The notes under the pieces were generated by a model. That model was not told the DNA's origin. It ran no database searches and saw only the letters and a list, made by a program, of their open reading frames with translations. Position numbers and translations under genes: made by a program. Shown in pieces: positions 13,995 through 27,500 of a stretch of 64,000 nucleotides of DNA. The stretch spans positions 53,149,701 through 53,213,700 of the forward strand of contig OY292275.1 of the NCBI GenBank assembly GCA_958496175.1, given 5' to 3'. Numbering within the stretch: position 1 is the first letter of the stretch; each line of letters starts with the position of its first letter. The stretch is from Sisyra terminalis (Eukaryota > Arthropoda > Insecta > Neuroptera > Sisyridae).

Positions 13995-15915
13995 ATGGCT
14001 GGTATTACTAAAGAAGTTTGGAAATTCATTGGATCGGTATGATTTATTTTACATTTCATTATATTACTTAAGTAAGAAAGTATCACGAAAGTTGAGTGAC
14101 GTATTTCATCTATATATTTTTTTTAATTAATCATTTCACCACTTTACTTTTTCAATTAATTTTATTGTTGGTATTCTCTAATTTAGTAGTACAAAAGTAA
14201 GAAAGTATTTTTTTCTTTTAGTATAAGAACTATCAAGCCACACGAGATGATATTATGGGTGCTATGCAAAAATATCGAGGTTTATGCCCAACGATAAACC
14301 TTTATGGTATATTATTTATAAGACTATTTTTTTAAATATTATTTTATTACTATATATATTTTTTAGTTTTTAATGATGGAACGGAAATGAATTTAGTCAA
14401 ACTGTCTGGTACAATTCCAGTTTTATATAAAAGAGTATACTATAATATTCCCGTTGCCATTTGGTTGATAAATACTCATCCCGATAATGCTCCAATTTGT
14501 TATGTTGAACCAACTCCAGATATGCGAATTCAAATGTCACAGTACGTCGATCACAATGGGAAAATTTATTTGCCTTATTTACATAACTGGACTCCTGTAA
14601 TACTCTCATTTTATAACTGGAAAAGTGGAGTGAAAAATAATTTTATTTTTTTTTGTTCTGTAGAATTCTTCTTCTTTAGAAGGATTGATTGATATCATGG
14701 TTGTAACGTTTGGAAACCAACCTCCTGTATTTTCTAAAAGTCCGAATGGGCTTACACCTCGCTCTGAAATACGTAAGTGTTTAATAATATACTTAATGTT
14801 TTTAATTAATGAGTTAAACATTTTCAATATTGGAAATTGTATTAAGTAATAACCTTGTTATGACTAACTTATATCGAAATGGTGAATAGTCGAACGAATA
14901 TGGAAGGATGGGGAATATTAGCAATTTAAAAGCATCTTTTTTGAATCGTCGAATTAAGTAACATTTATTGTTTTATATTCATTGATAGAAATATGTATCA
15001 ATTCAGCTATATTATATAATAGATGATAGCCGTCTATAACTAAATTTTCATTTTTTTTTATTAGCTAGTTCAGTTGGACAATTTCAGCAAGGACTACCAT
15101 ATCCCACGGTACCTGCGGGAGGATATTCCAGTGGTACCAGTTACAATTTACCGTATCCCACTCAACCAACATCCAATTTCGCTCCGTATCCTACATACAG
15201 CAATTATCCTCCTTACCCCACAACGAATGTTACTCCCTATCCTTCAAACCCTTTTAGTTCAAATAATGAAAATCAAGGAACTGGTACCATCACAGAAGAG
15301 CATATTCGTGCCTCATTACTTTCGGCAGTCGAAGATAAATTAAAACGTCGTCTACGTGAACAATTTTCACAAAATCAAGCTGAATTAGATACGTTGAAGC
15401 GCACACAACAGGAGCTTCATGTAGGAACAACACGAATTGATGACATTTTAAAAAGATTGGACAACGAACAAGTAGATCATTCTTCGGTTATTTCTTCAAC
15501 TATTTCATTAATTTTTATTGGTATTTTTTTAGAGTGAATTAGATAAAAATATAAAGATTTTACAAGAAAAAGAAAATGAGTTAACTAAAGCAATTGAAAA
15601 ACTCAATAATGAAGAATCAATTGATGTTGATGAAGCTGTAACAACAACAGCCCCATTATACAAACAGTAAATATAAAATTTTCAATCTTAAATATTTCTG
15701 GAGGAATTTATTATACATTTTTTTGTAGATTATTAAATGCTTATGCTGAGGAGTCTGCCATAGAGGATGCCATTTATTATATGGGAGAAGCTTTGCGTCG
15801 CGATGTTATTGATTTAGAAGTATTTTTAAAACAAGTTCGAACTTTGTCTAGGAAACAATTCATGTTGCGAGCTTTAATGCAAAAATGTCGACAAAAGGCT
15901 GGCCTTGCTGGTTAA
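13995..15915 (+). CDS. TSG101: TSG101, ESCRT-I subunit (UEV protein)
   Basis: Exons: 13995-14036, 14222-14306, 14367-14596, 14664-14772, 15065-15471, 15533-15666, 15729-15915; 1194 nt, 397 residues. TSG101/Vps23 is the ESCRT-I subunit that binds ubiquitinated cargo and PTAP-type motifs for multivesicular body sorting and abscission. Residues 1-145 form the catalytically dead E2-like UEV domain (VYYNIPVAIWLI, YLPYLHNW). About 155-235 is a Pro/Tyr-rich linker (PYPTxxxYPPYPTT). Then comes a coiled coil (about 245-325) and the steadiness box (YAEESAIEDAIYYMGEALRR...QFMLRALMQKCR). Length agrees with human (390). All seven exons keep frame. Confidence 0.96.
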
Positions 15916-17491
15916 AGGCATTAAAAGGCATTCATCAAATATACTACACTGGCATGATAATTTAGTTTTGTAAAATTTTACCGTAAATATAAAATATTAT
16001 GAATACAACTATAGCTTGTTAAATAATTAGATTTACTATAATTTTATTACAATTATAAATGTGCATTCATTTCAATAATGTAGTACTAGTTATTAGAAAG
16101 ATGTATTTATCGCTATGAAATAACTTTATTAGGTTTTACAACCAATTTCGTATGTATATTATTATAATTATTTGATCATAAAACTGAAAGTTGGAATAAA
16201 ATTTTATAAATAAACAAAATCGTTGTTTTTTTTAAGTATAATTATTATCTTACGGAAACTAGATGTTTAATGGATGGCGAGTTGTATAATTGAAAGAATA
16301 ATGACCGAGGACGAGTGTTTAGAAATGATGAGACTGATGTTCGAGAAATATAGAGAAGTAATAAGGATTCTCGATTTGTAGATCCAGGGTTTTAAACAAT
16401 AAAAAAAATATTAGGTTTAGTATGGGAGGATTTACATGCTTTGGGGGGAAGAAATTGACTCTCTTATCCCCCTTGGATCCACTTATGCAATACAGCATAA
16501 TACATCTACCGTTTTAAACGTTTCGAACCACGTTGTTCTTCTGGAAACCGTGTTTTTAGTTTTATTTTTGAATCTACTCGCCTCAAAGTGATAAATTTAC
16601 AAGTGAATTAAGTTCAAAGCCAGACATCTATTTTGATCAAACTACTCTTCAAAGTGATTGAAATATACAAATAAATATTTGACGAACACTAATTGTGGTT
16701 TTACGTAACTATTTTATAGTTAAAGTGTCTATAGTGATAATTAACACTTAAGCGTGTAAAAGTAAATACTACAATATGTGTAAATAAATAAGTTATATAA
16801 TTTTTAAAACTCAACACGAATCCAGTCTATTACTAACCAGCACCGGATTTACTTTAGTGGGGACTTATGAATAGATTTTTTTTTAATTATTGTTACGGAA
16901 GTTCATAGGCTTGCATTAATGTATTAGCGTATTGCTTAAAACCGGCATTGACTACTACGAAGATAGAATGGTAATCTATTGACCACTATTCAACTTTTAC
17001 TATTTATAAAAAAATAAACTTTAATATTGACTGAGTTTCAAATAGTTTTTATACTATAGATGTTTCTATATAAAGAATTATTTAGTGTCTCAATAACATG
17101 TATTAAATATTTAAGAGACAAAATTAAAAGTTTTGAGATAGTTCAGTAATTCTGAAAGAAATTTTGCATAGTAAAATTCATCAAAAGTGAAGGTTTAAAA
17201 GTTGAATTAATATTCAAAAATATTTTCTGCTTATTACTCTCAGATATGTATTTCAACTTTTCAACTGCCACTAGGCTTTAATTAAGAAAATGTCTTTATT
17301 TATTAAGCCTTATCATTTTTTTTAAATCTTTAAAAAAACATTTTCAAAATTGAAGATAAACCGTAATTAAGTACAGTTAGATTTCTTGAAACTTTTAGAA
17401 ATAGCAAAACATCGAATTACATATACTTTATTAACAAAATCTTTTATTTAATACATAAAATTAACTTAAAGCTAGCATTGTGTGATAAGTA
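15916..17491. other. intergenic region TSG101 to TMEM258
   Basis: AT-rich DNA between convergent genes. AATAAA signals near 16195-16215 may end TSG101. The minus-strand AATAAA (plus TTTATT) near 17445 may serve TMEM258. No gene, repeat end or RNA was recognised. Confidence 0.6.
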
Positions 17492-17799
17492 TCAAACGTA
17501 TATGCCCACCCATAACAACAGGAATAGTACCCCAAATCCTGAAAAAATGGCAGCGACCAGGGACAGCAGCAATTCCTTGAATATATCTCGCGTCGCTTTT
17601 GTGCTTGTCACTTCATACACAAAGTACCATGCCGTAAAAAAGATTCCAATTCCTAATAAAACAACGGTTAAATGGGGAAACACGGCAGGGTTAACCGGTG
17701 AAACATATCGGCTCATTTCCTCAATAGGAACCATTGAAACCTGAGAGAAAATAAATTAATTTTTTCCAATTATTTTTTTGCATTTAAATTAGTTACCAT
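17492..17799 (-). CDS. TMEM258: TMEM258, oligosaccharyltransferase subunit
   Basis: Exon 17740-17492 encodes [20 protein letters not shown] onward to WVGIYV and TGA 17494-17492. Joining it to a proposed upstream exon that supplies only ATG (17799-17797, followed by GTAACT) gives 83 residues; the in-frame ATG at 17734 would give 80. The protein is nearly collinear with human TMEM258 (79 residues), a two-pass ER membrane subunit of the STT3A oligosaccharyltransferase. Membrane segments are about residues 22-42 ([20 protein letters not shown]) and 60-80 ([20 protein letters not shown]). The invariant [15 protein letters not shown] start supports identity. It is head to head with the RN-tre gene, 750 bp away. 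Confidence 0.94.
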
Positions 17800-18549
17800 T
17801 TTTGTGATGAAAATTGTCCCGTTTCGTTAATTTATCCTAATTTATTAATAAAATACGTGTCAGTTTCTTGGATATCTTGTTAGTGGCAGATTTTGACAAG
17901 TCACGCATGTGCAGTCGATGAAATGTTATAACCTAATAATGTTATTTGATTGTAAATGAAAATATTGTAGTACGAATAAAAACTGAGATAATCGCTGATA
18001 ATTATTTGTATTGATATTGGATGTTCTTTACAAACTTAATTTGATAGCAGTTTCAATTTGAATGTTTGTAAGAAATTGAAGTATTAAATTTGGAGGCATC
18101 TGTACACTATTGGGGGAATTACGAAAACTTGACGTTCTTATTACCTGTCGGTATGGCCGTTGAAAGTTTAATGAAATGCTCTTAATTTTCCAAAATCTGG
18201 CCAGATTTCAAGTGTTCTATTCAATTTTCTTTTACACGTCGAACGGTAAAATCTAGTGCCGAGTTTTAATAAAATCATTGATGTATTGCAATAAGTTTGT
18301 GTTTGGCATAGTAATCGAATTTAACAATGATTCTTTTTTAAGTTCAAGTTTTTATTTTGCTTGATTTATTGAATTTGTGTGTTAAAAATTGTTTCTTCAA
18401 CTGCGTATTGTTTTAAGTTTAAACGAACCATCCACTTGCTTGTATTGATCAAGTCGAATCGATGCGATATAGATCCAGGAAGTGAATTTGAATTCATCCT
18501 GAGCTCGGAATGCAGTTTCGACTAAAACATTGTTGGTAGGGTGCATGGA
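17800..18549. promoter_or_regulatory. shared upstream region of TMEM258 and RN-tre
   Basis: 750 bp lie between divergent start codons. TTGTTGGTAG ending at 18539 could be an acceptor for a 5' UTR intron of RN-tre, because an in-frame stop (TAA 18523) lies just upstream of the start codon. No TATA box stands out. Confidence 0.45.
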
Positions 18550-21500
18550 ATGAATGAAGAAGAGCTTATAAAGCGGTCAGCTGAAGAGCGCGAGAAAATT
18601 TTTTTACGCTATGAGCGAGGAAGAGAACCTGGTGCTCAGATTGACGCATGGGAGGACCCCGGATTCGAAGTCTACCACAAAGCAGACCGTTACGGATTCA
18701 TCCACGATGAACGTTTGCCACAGAAAATGGACCCGAATGAAAAACGTATGAAGGAAATCGAAATGGTACGCGTAGCGAAATGGATGAAAATGCTGAAAAA
18801 CTGGGACAAACCAGCGACGAAAGACAAACTCCATCGACGAATCTACAAGGGCATTCCGGACTCGCTCCGGTCGCAAGTGTGGTGTAAACTTTTAAATTTG
18901 GACCAACAGAAGAAAGAAAACGCTGGAGTCTACAGCAAAATGTTGAAATTAGCTAGACAATGGTCGACAGATGCTCGACAAGTAGATTCGGATGTAAATC
19001 GCCAGTTTAGAGAACATATTGACTATCGTGAACGTTACAGTTTAAAACAGCGTTCATTGTTTAACGTTTTAGTAGCATACGGAATGTACAATATGGAAGT
19101 GGGCTATTGTCAAGGAATGTCTGGTCTCGCTGGGGTTCTCCTCATGTATATGGACGAAGAAGATGCCTTTTGGGCCATTTCCGTGCTCTTCAACGAGAAA
19201 CGATACGCAATGCACGGATTATACATAGAAGGCTTTCCTAAGCTCACCAGATACTTAGAACATCATGATAAAATCCTTGCCAAATTTATGCCCAAATTGA
19301 AAAAACATTTCGATCGGTATGGGGTAGACGCTATACTTTATTCGATGAAATGGTTCTTTGTTTGCTTCGTAGAACGAGTAAGTATATAAAATCAATACAT
19401 TTCCCAAATTAAACATTTTTACAATTTTAGAACATATAAATTATCACCCTAACACCAAAGTTTCACTAGGTGTTCATACTAAAACCATTTCTTCATTTAT
19501 AAATTTTATTGATTTTCCCATATCGGATATCATTAATTTCTTCCGGAACGAAACAAAAACGGACACAATTTTGCTCCAGTTTCATAAAATGACCTAATCC
19601 AACCCAATATACTACGCTCGGGACTATTAAATGCAATAATTTCATCACGATATGAAAATTCCTTACTGGAACATTGATTTGCATTTTATTCGATAAGTTA
19701 TTTAAAGGGTAAACTTGAGAAATATGACCTTCTCTGAACCTCTTTTTGTTCCATTTCAAGCCTCTTATTAATTTGGGTTGGCGACTAATTTTAAAACCTC
19801 TTACGAGGGAAAAAAATAGACCAATTGATTTTTCACTTCAAGTACCCGCTTCAGAAAAAAATATTGATCAATTTATATATTTTGAAGGTTTTATAAAGTT
19901 TAAAAGTGAATTAACGTTTGTTTTCATTGAAATTATTTAATTTCAAGGTTTTGATTTAGATTTTTTTCGCTTTTTTTTCAGCAAAAATGCGCTAGCATAA
20001 CTGTTCTTTTAAATTACCTATTAGCATAATATACCGAATGTTTTGTTAATTTAAAAAAAATGCGAAAGTTATTAAATTAGGTGTTTGTACTTTAATTTAT
20101 TTAGGTGATGAATAATCTTATCGTTTTGATAAAATAATAATAAGAATTTAATTGAATATTCATCGTTTTTTTGGAATAAATATATTTAAATAAGATGTAT
20201 GATATAAATGTATTTAAAATTGTAAAAACAATATCTAAAATATGTACTTATCATTTCATTTATAAAATTAAAAACACATCGATGATGTTGCATGAAAAAA
20301 GTATATATTTTAAAGTAAAAAAGCACTTTTTTTATGAAATGGTAATATTTTTTTATAAAATCGTTAGTTGATACCAACGATTTCGTCCGCGTGGCATACT
20401 ATGTCGACAACCTGTTTTGTTTAAGTTTACTACCAGTGGTGAAATATAGGAATTGTTATAGCTTTTGCACCTTACGAAGTGCAAATCTCACAAATTCTTT
20501 GTCTATAAAAAAAAGTTTTTATTAATTTGTAAAGAACCATTCAATGAAACCCCTCACGATTATGTAGGTAGGATTTTTTTCATCTTTCGGTTATATGTAG
20601 GGAATTCCCTGCCTTATTTTACTTAGTAATGGTATCGTCGATCTGTACTTAAAATTAACAAAGTAATTTTGGAATATTAATTGGAATATTTCAGAATGCT
20701 CATCGAGCGATTCGGACTCATCCCTTACCAGTTTCAAAGTGGCCACCTTAATCACTCCTCCTCATTAGTAGGTTTGAATATAGATTTTTCTTTATATATA
20801 CCTTTTATTGATTTAAATGGCAAAATTTTAAGAGTTTCGTTTTTACTATAGAACTCTAAAAACTAAACCTATCTTTAACTTGTAAGAATTTTAAGATATT
20901 ATGCTAGAATAATATAGGTTTTAGGTTCAAATCTTGCGAAGAACAATGCATTTATTTTCTCGATTTATTGGTTAATTATGAAATCAAGAGTTGTCCAAGA
21001 ACTTCGAATATATTACAGTGATTTTTTGTAAAAATATCACGATTAATAAACAGACATCAGGAAAACACCTTTTTAAAACACTTCCTCTCACCATGGTTTA
21101 AATCATGCTAAATTTAAAACGTTTATCATTGAAGTTTTGTGGTTTTATGATAAATTATGTATAAATTGCGGAAAAAGTTTTCCATTGCGTTACAATGGTT
21201 TATGATTGTTTTGCATGAAAAAATATATAATAAACCTATAAAAGTTCATTTTTTAATTACTTTATGTTAGTCGTGTGAAATTTCCATTTCAATTTATGGG
21301 TATACACTTATGAATGAAAAAATACAAACTCGATTTCATTAATTTTTAAAAATTTTGTATGCTTATGAGCAACTGGTAAATTAAAATGCTAACAGTAAAT
21401 ATAAACGCAATGGAATATCCGGTAATGAGATAGGTAGTAGTGAGTAATTGGAATTGTTAATATTTCGCATATCCGCACTTTTTTAAATGTTCTCTTATTT

Positions 21501-24500
21501 AAAATTCTTGGAAAAAATCAATATATGTACAATGTACATTGTACAATTGTAAGTACTTGCAGTTTATAAAATGAAATATAATATCCTCTTCTTCTTTAAT
21601 ACACTGGAAATTTGCCTAGTCCGAACATAAAATTTTGTATAAAGTAATTGATAGGATTTAAATTCTTCGCAACATTTTGAATAAAGATTCCTTAATTACA
21701 ATAAATTTAATTTTTATGCCGAACTAATGTCGAAAATACTATTTGAATAAATTTCAAAGTTCCCATTGTAAATTTTCTTTAACTTAATTGAAATTTTCGC
21801 TACAACACTGTTTATAAACTGCAGGAATCTTTCTACAACATGACATAAAGAGGGTAGCTATCCTCCGAAAAAACGTTCTCTGTTGATTATTTATCCACTT
21901 TTCGAAACGTAATCCTCTTTATTGTACTAAAAGGATCGTATTCTCATATAACACGGTTTCACATAACACAGCACTTTCTAAGAACCTATCTACCTTGTTA
22001 TAAAAGCGTTACCTATACCTATTAAAGTAAAGGTTTCTTACGGCCGTTTTAAAAAAAATGAAATACATAAAACAATTTCTTAGTACCTCTATAAATATAC
22101 TTTTGATTTATTGCATTGAAAAATATCGCACGATATATTTCAATTTTGTTTTAATGTTATTCTTGTGCTTGAACATTCGTCACTATAGACTATTTTGAAT
22201 ATTTCATTTTTCTTGCTTTGGGAATTTTGAACAAAAAATACAATTAGATTTAGATTTTCAAGCTAACTTTAGTAGAAATTTTATTGGGAAGATAAGAATT
22301 GACATTACAAAGAACATAATTAAAAATTATAGTAATTTAACTACTATCTATCTTCAGATTAAGCTTTTTAACTATAAATTCTTATATATATACTGATTTT
22401 CATGTAATAAAAACCTAAACATTTGACTATTTTTTTTGCTTATACTATTGACCCAATTAAAAGATAAAACTCCCTTGATATTAAACAAAAAGTTATGATA
22501 ATAATTTTTTTTTAATGTATTTTGGTTTCTTCTGCCAAAATGCCAAAATAAAAAAAAGGTCTGCTCCAAACTAACTTCAAACCTTAGTGGCTACGTCAAT
22601 ATACACATAAGGATAGTGATATTTACCTTCAATGTAAATTTTTCTCCGGAAAATAAAGAAAACATGTGTATTTTCACTTAAGAATAGAAAATATATATCT
22701 AAAGTGAAGATAGTGAATATGTGTAGGATTTATCTAATAGATAATTTTCTATCTATTAAAAAATATCTTAAGAATATGGTCTATCTATCCATGATAAAAT
22801 ATCGACTCTTATTATGGCAATTAAATGTTAAAATCAAACTAAAATTTATTTTTTTTGTTTGCAGGTTCCTTTTAGTTTATGTTTAAGAATATGGGATATA
22901 TATTTATTAGATGGGGAACGAATTATGACAGGAATGGCATACACTGTTTTAAAACTACATAAAAGAAATTTATTGAGATTAAACGATATGGATCTGATAG
23001 TCCAATTTATTCAAGTAAGTATATTATTTTTAAAGTAGTTTACATAATGTATTGCATTCCGATTAGAAATGGAGTACAATTCAAAATTACAAAATTTGAG
23101 ATTCATTTATTATAATAACTTTAGAAGTTGTATTGAAAGATAGCTATAATAGCTATATTTTAAAAGTTTAAGTTTCTTTTATTTATTTCTTTAAAATATT
23201 ATCTTAGTTTCCTGCTTAGTTATCCTTATTTTCAGCGATGTTTATCTCTGGTGAAGTTTTTCAAATTGGAGTGTATAATTTTTTTTTTACATTTCTTTTC
23301 CCTTTTTTCGTAAATCCTTCTATTTCTTCTTGTCCTCATATCGATGATTTTTTTTCATTAATTGGCTCTTCTCAATTCTTCTGATTTTATGCCTCAATAC
23401 ATTCTTGTCCAGTACCACTTTTCATTGCTTTCTAGATACTTCTTTCTTGATTCATAAGGTTCCTTTTTTTCAACCCATATAATGCTATATGTAACGTAAT
23501 AGAATATACAGTATAATCTCACTAATCCGGCACTTCGATAGATCGGCACGCCCAATAATCCGGCACCTTCCGCACACGCTTCCTTCACCCTTCTACATTT
23601 ATTCCGTCTATGAAATGCTTTATTTTATTCATTACCTATGACTTTTTCACTATAATCCCTTAATCCGAACATTCCAATAATCCGACACCCTCCGGTTTTT
23701 ATTAGTGCCGGATTAGTGAGATTGCACTGTATTTATTATTATAAATTTAAAAGACAAAACAATTTATATTACTTCAAGAAGATTTTTAGCAGACTTTAAC
23801 GTCCGGTGTTTTGAGTCGCTATTTTTCTAGTCGGAGTGTAATGTGTAGATTTTTATTCATGGTTTAGTTACTAATAAAAATTGCAATTTTAGGTCAAATT
23901 ATTCAGAGACTTTGGATTTGATGACGATACTGTGATTACGACGTTGGAACGTTGTATGGAAGAATTAAAACGTGCAAAAATGGACTATCCAGGCCCATCA
24001 CTGCCGCACGAAGTACCACAACTGCCATTTGGAACATTTACCGAGCCAACATTCGAACGAAAAGTCGGAAGACGTGCCGAGGAGTTCACAGAAACGGAAA
24101 AGGCGACGCGGACGGCTGTCGTGTTGAAACGGGAGAAAACTGCATTAGAGGTGGAAAATCAAACCCAGAGGGATTCCCATTTCTCGGTGGACGACACGGG
24201 GGCTTTAGCAGGTACGGATTCAAGATATAGTGGCAATTTTAGCCTCGATTCCTATGAATCACAAGATAGCCAAGTGGAATGCACCAAATTGTAAATTAGC
24301 GAATTGTTTGATTCAAGTTACTCGCATCGATAGCCTTAACCAGTGAATATTTGGCTGTGTTTTTCGTATACGATCAAATAGTCTTTCTGTTGTTTATTAT
24401 TTATTTTTGTAGATCTTGAAACACCGATTTTGTTGACACTTTTTTACAGTATGCATTTTTCCATGTGATTTATTATCATTTTTGTAAAACCTTTTATTAA

Positions 24501-27500
24501 TGTAAATGAATAAGCATTTGAAAAAAAAACTATCTACCAAGTAATCATGCCTTGCTTTTAATATCTACATTAATGTATTATCAGAAAAAAATCCATTATC
24601 GTTGATTATATACAAATTTATACATTTATTTCAAAGCTAATATTATTTTTTTTAAATAATTTAATTTAATAACAACTAGTGTTACACATACTCCACAAAA
24701 ACACAGTTTTACTCTCATGAACAATAACATTCTTATAATAAAATACACTTAAAGGAGTAGTGGAAAATATGTAGTTGTATGCAATTAAAATTTTTAATTT
24801 CATTATTTGAGACTATAAAAATTGTAGGCTAACAATTCAATGTGAGATAAATGGATTGCGGTTAGTTCTCCGAAAACAATTTACCGAAAAGTATTTTATG
24901 GATTAGTATTGCTATTAAATGGTTTATCTCAGTGAACTGCTATTTTATAGTTTTGTATATTTCTTCATTAAAAATAGCTCCCTAGTTCAGCAGACTGTTT
25001 TTTTTATAATACTAATTTTAAATAAAGATTAGTGTTTTTATATTACGTTAGTTTACTGACGAGGTTCGTTTAATTATTTGGCTTTATAATTGAATTTTAT
25101 TTCAAATTCTATCAGGTAATTGTAGGGTCCAACTAAAGGTAAAATTTTAGACGAAGTCGATGGTTTTTTTTAAACAAAAATAGTCTAACAAATTTAAGAA
25201 AGCAACTATAATCTAGAACAGTGATTCTTGAACTGTTTTGGTGTGGTACCAATTAATATATGACTCGTTTATTTTGAAAGTGGCGTAAGTTCATTTCAAG
25301 GACGGTCTATATGATGATTTTTCTTCTTGTAACTAGAACAAAGTATGTTAATTATTTAACTGCTAAGTTTTCACAAATTACTGATTTCATTTTAGTTGTT
25401 AACAAAAACGCCAATTAATCCCTCCTCCTTAGTATTTTATGTTCCTATGGTTAAAAATGATAATACTATAGGAACTGTTCTTGAAATGGACTTAACTCAC
25501 TGTCAAAATAAACGGTTCATATCTTTTGTCATAGATATGATATCACCCAGGGTTCTATTTCAATATAACTATGTGTATATTTACCCTATAAGGGTAAATA
25601 TCAGTAAAAATTAGTAATAAATAACAGTTGCCCACTTAAATGATACTCTTCCAAGACGATTTACTACGTCAGTGGCGTAGCGTGCGTTTTAGCCGCTCGG
25701 GGCCGATTAGAAAATTGCTGCTCCCTATTTTCAAAATTAGTCAATAAAATTGGTAAAAAGTTAAATATTTTTAAATTTTTTAATTATTCAAAAATTTAAT
25801 TTTCGTATTTTTCTCAAAGCTATTTTCATTACCAATATGCCGCTCCATTTTCCATTTTAACTCTGAGCCATGGCCCCCCTTGGACTCATCATGCTACGCT
25901 ACTAAACTATGCATAAGTGTTGGAGGTGGTTTTTAAACAAAATCTACAAAATTTTAGTGTATAATTTTGATTTCCTTATGCAAATAGTTACCATATGTGG
26001 CTATAATCCGTTACAATCGTAACCGTGATATTTAACCGTTTTACGATTAAATATCAAACTTTAACTGTTGGTTTAAGCATTGATAAACCATTGTGTTATT
26101 TGCTAATTTGGGACCCAAATTAGTTTAACATTGAGCTAATGGCAGTAAACTATTCAAAATATATAAGTTTTCCAAATTAAAAGTTGACCAAATTTAAAAT
26201 TTCCACGAATTTATTGTATGATATGATGTTTTGGGGAAAGAAAGGAGCAGTTACACTAAACTTTAATATATCTACAAAATGTTAGTGTATAATTTTGATT
26301 TCCTTATGCAAATAGTTACCATATGTGGCTATAACCCGTTACAATCGTAATCGTGATATTTAACCGTTTTACGATTAAAAATCAAACTTTAGCTGTTGGC
26401 TTAAACATTGGTAAACCATTGTGTTATTTGCTGATTGGGACCCAAATTAGTTTAACATTGAGCTTATTGAGAATGGCAGTAAACTATTCAAAATATACAA
26501 AGGCTAGTTTACCAAATTTAAAATTTCCACGAATTTATTGTATGATATGATGTTTTGGGGAAATAAAGAAGCAGTTACACTAAACTTTAATATAACATTG
26601 TCCCACTATCAGTGCACTTTTATTACCCTAAAGTAGACTCTTTTCGTTTCTAGTTCTTTTTTGGTATCATCGTTGAAATTTTCGGTAATTTGATTTTCAG
26701 GAAATTATATATGAAAATAAATACATTCCTAACTAGCTATTAAAAAAAAAAATGAAATATAGAATTGGTTTAAGGCCAATAATTTGCCAATAATGCTCAG
26801 CCTAGTCTGTATCTAGCTTATAAAAGTTTTATATTTTTTACTTGTTTCAATAACTCAAATTATTAAATTTTATAATAAATTAACATTATCTATTGTTCTT
26901 TTATGAAGCAAAGAATTTCATAAACAAAAGCTCAAACCTAAGTTGACCAAAGCTTAGCTTGTTTTGAAATTAAAAGAATAACTTTATACTTAATTGATCT
27001 TAATCACCGTCCATATATCACAACAATGTATATATTTCAATCTGTTTCTTTTTAAGATTATTCTTGTAAATATATTGATAATAATATTTAAATTTATTAT
27101 CACCTGAATTGATCACTTAAATAAATCAATATAATATGTACAGAGAATACTGGAGCGCTTCCAACGTCTCAGTTTGAGAAGAAAGTGTGAGTATTAAGTA
27201 ATAATTGTCAAATCAAATATAATTCATGTTGTAATAATATTAAAACAATGTTCGACGTCGCTTGAATGACTGATGAATTTTAGATATATTCCTGAAATGG
27301 ATTTTTAGAAGACCTCTTAATCCATATGTATTCGTATCTATATTTACACTTAATATTTGTAAATAACACAAACTATGATTAATGTTTTATATGTATTTGG
27401 ATTTCATACCCTTTCAAACTGATGTTTGTGCCAATTTTTCTTATGGACCAATATTCAAATTTATATTAGTTTTAATACTCTTTGCTAGATTGTAATTTAA

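Noticed and set aside
24018..24230. Second frame within the RN-tre exon 23893-24211
   Set aside because: Frame +1 shadow; the TBC C-terminal frame is continuous with upstream exons.
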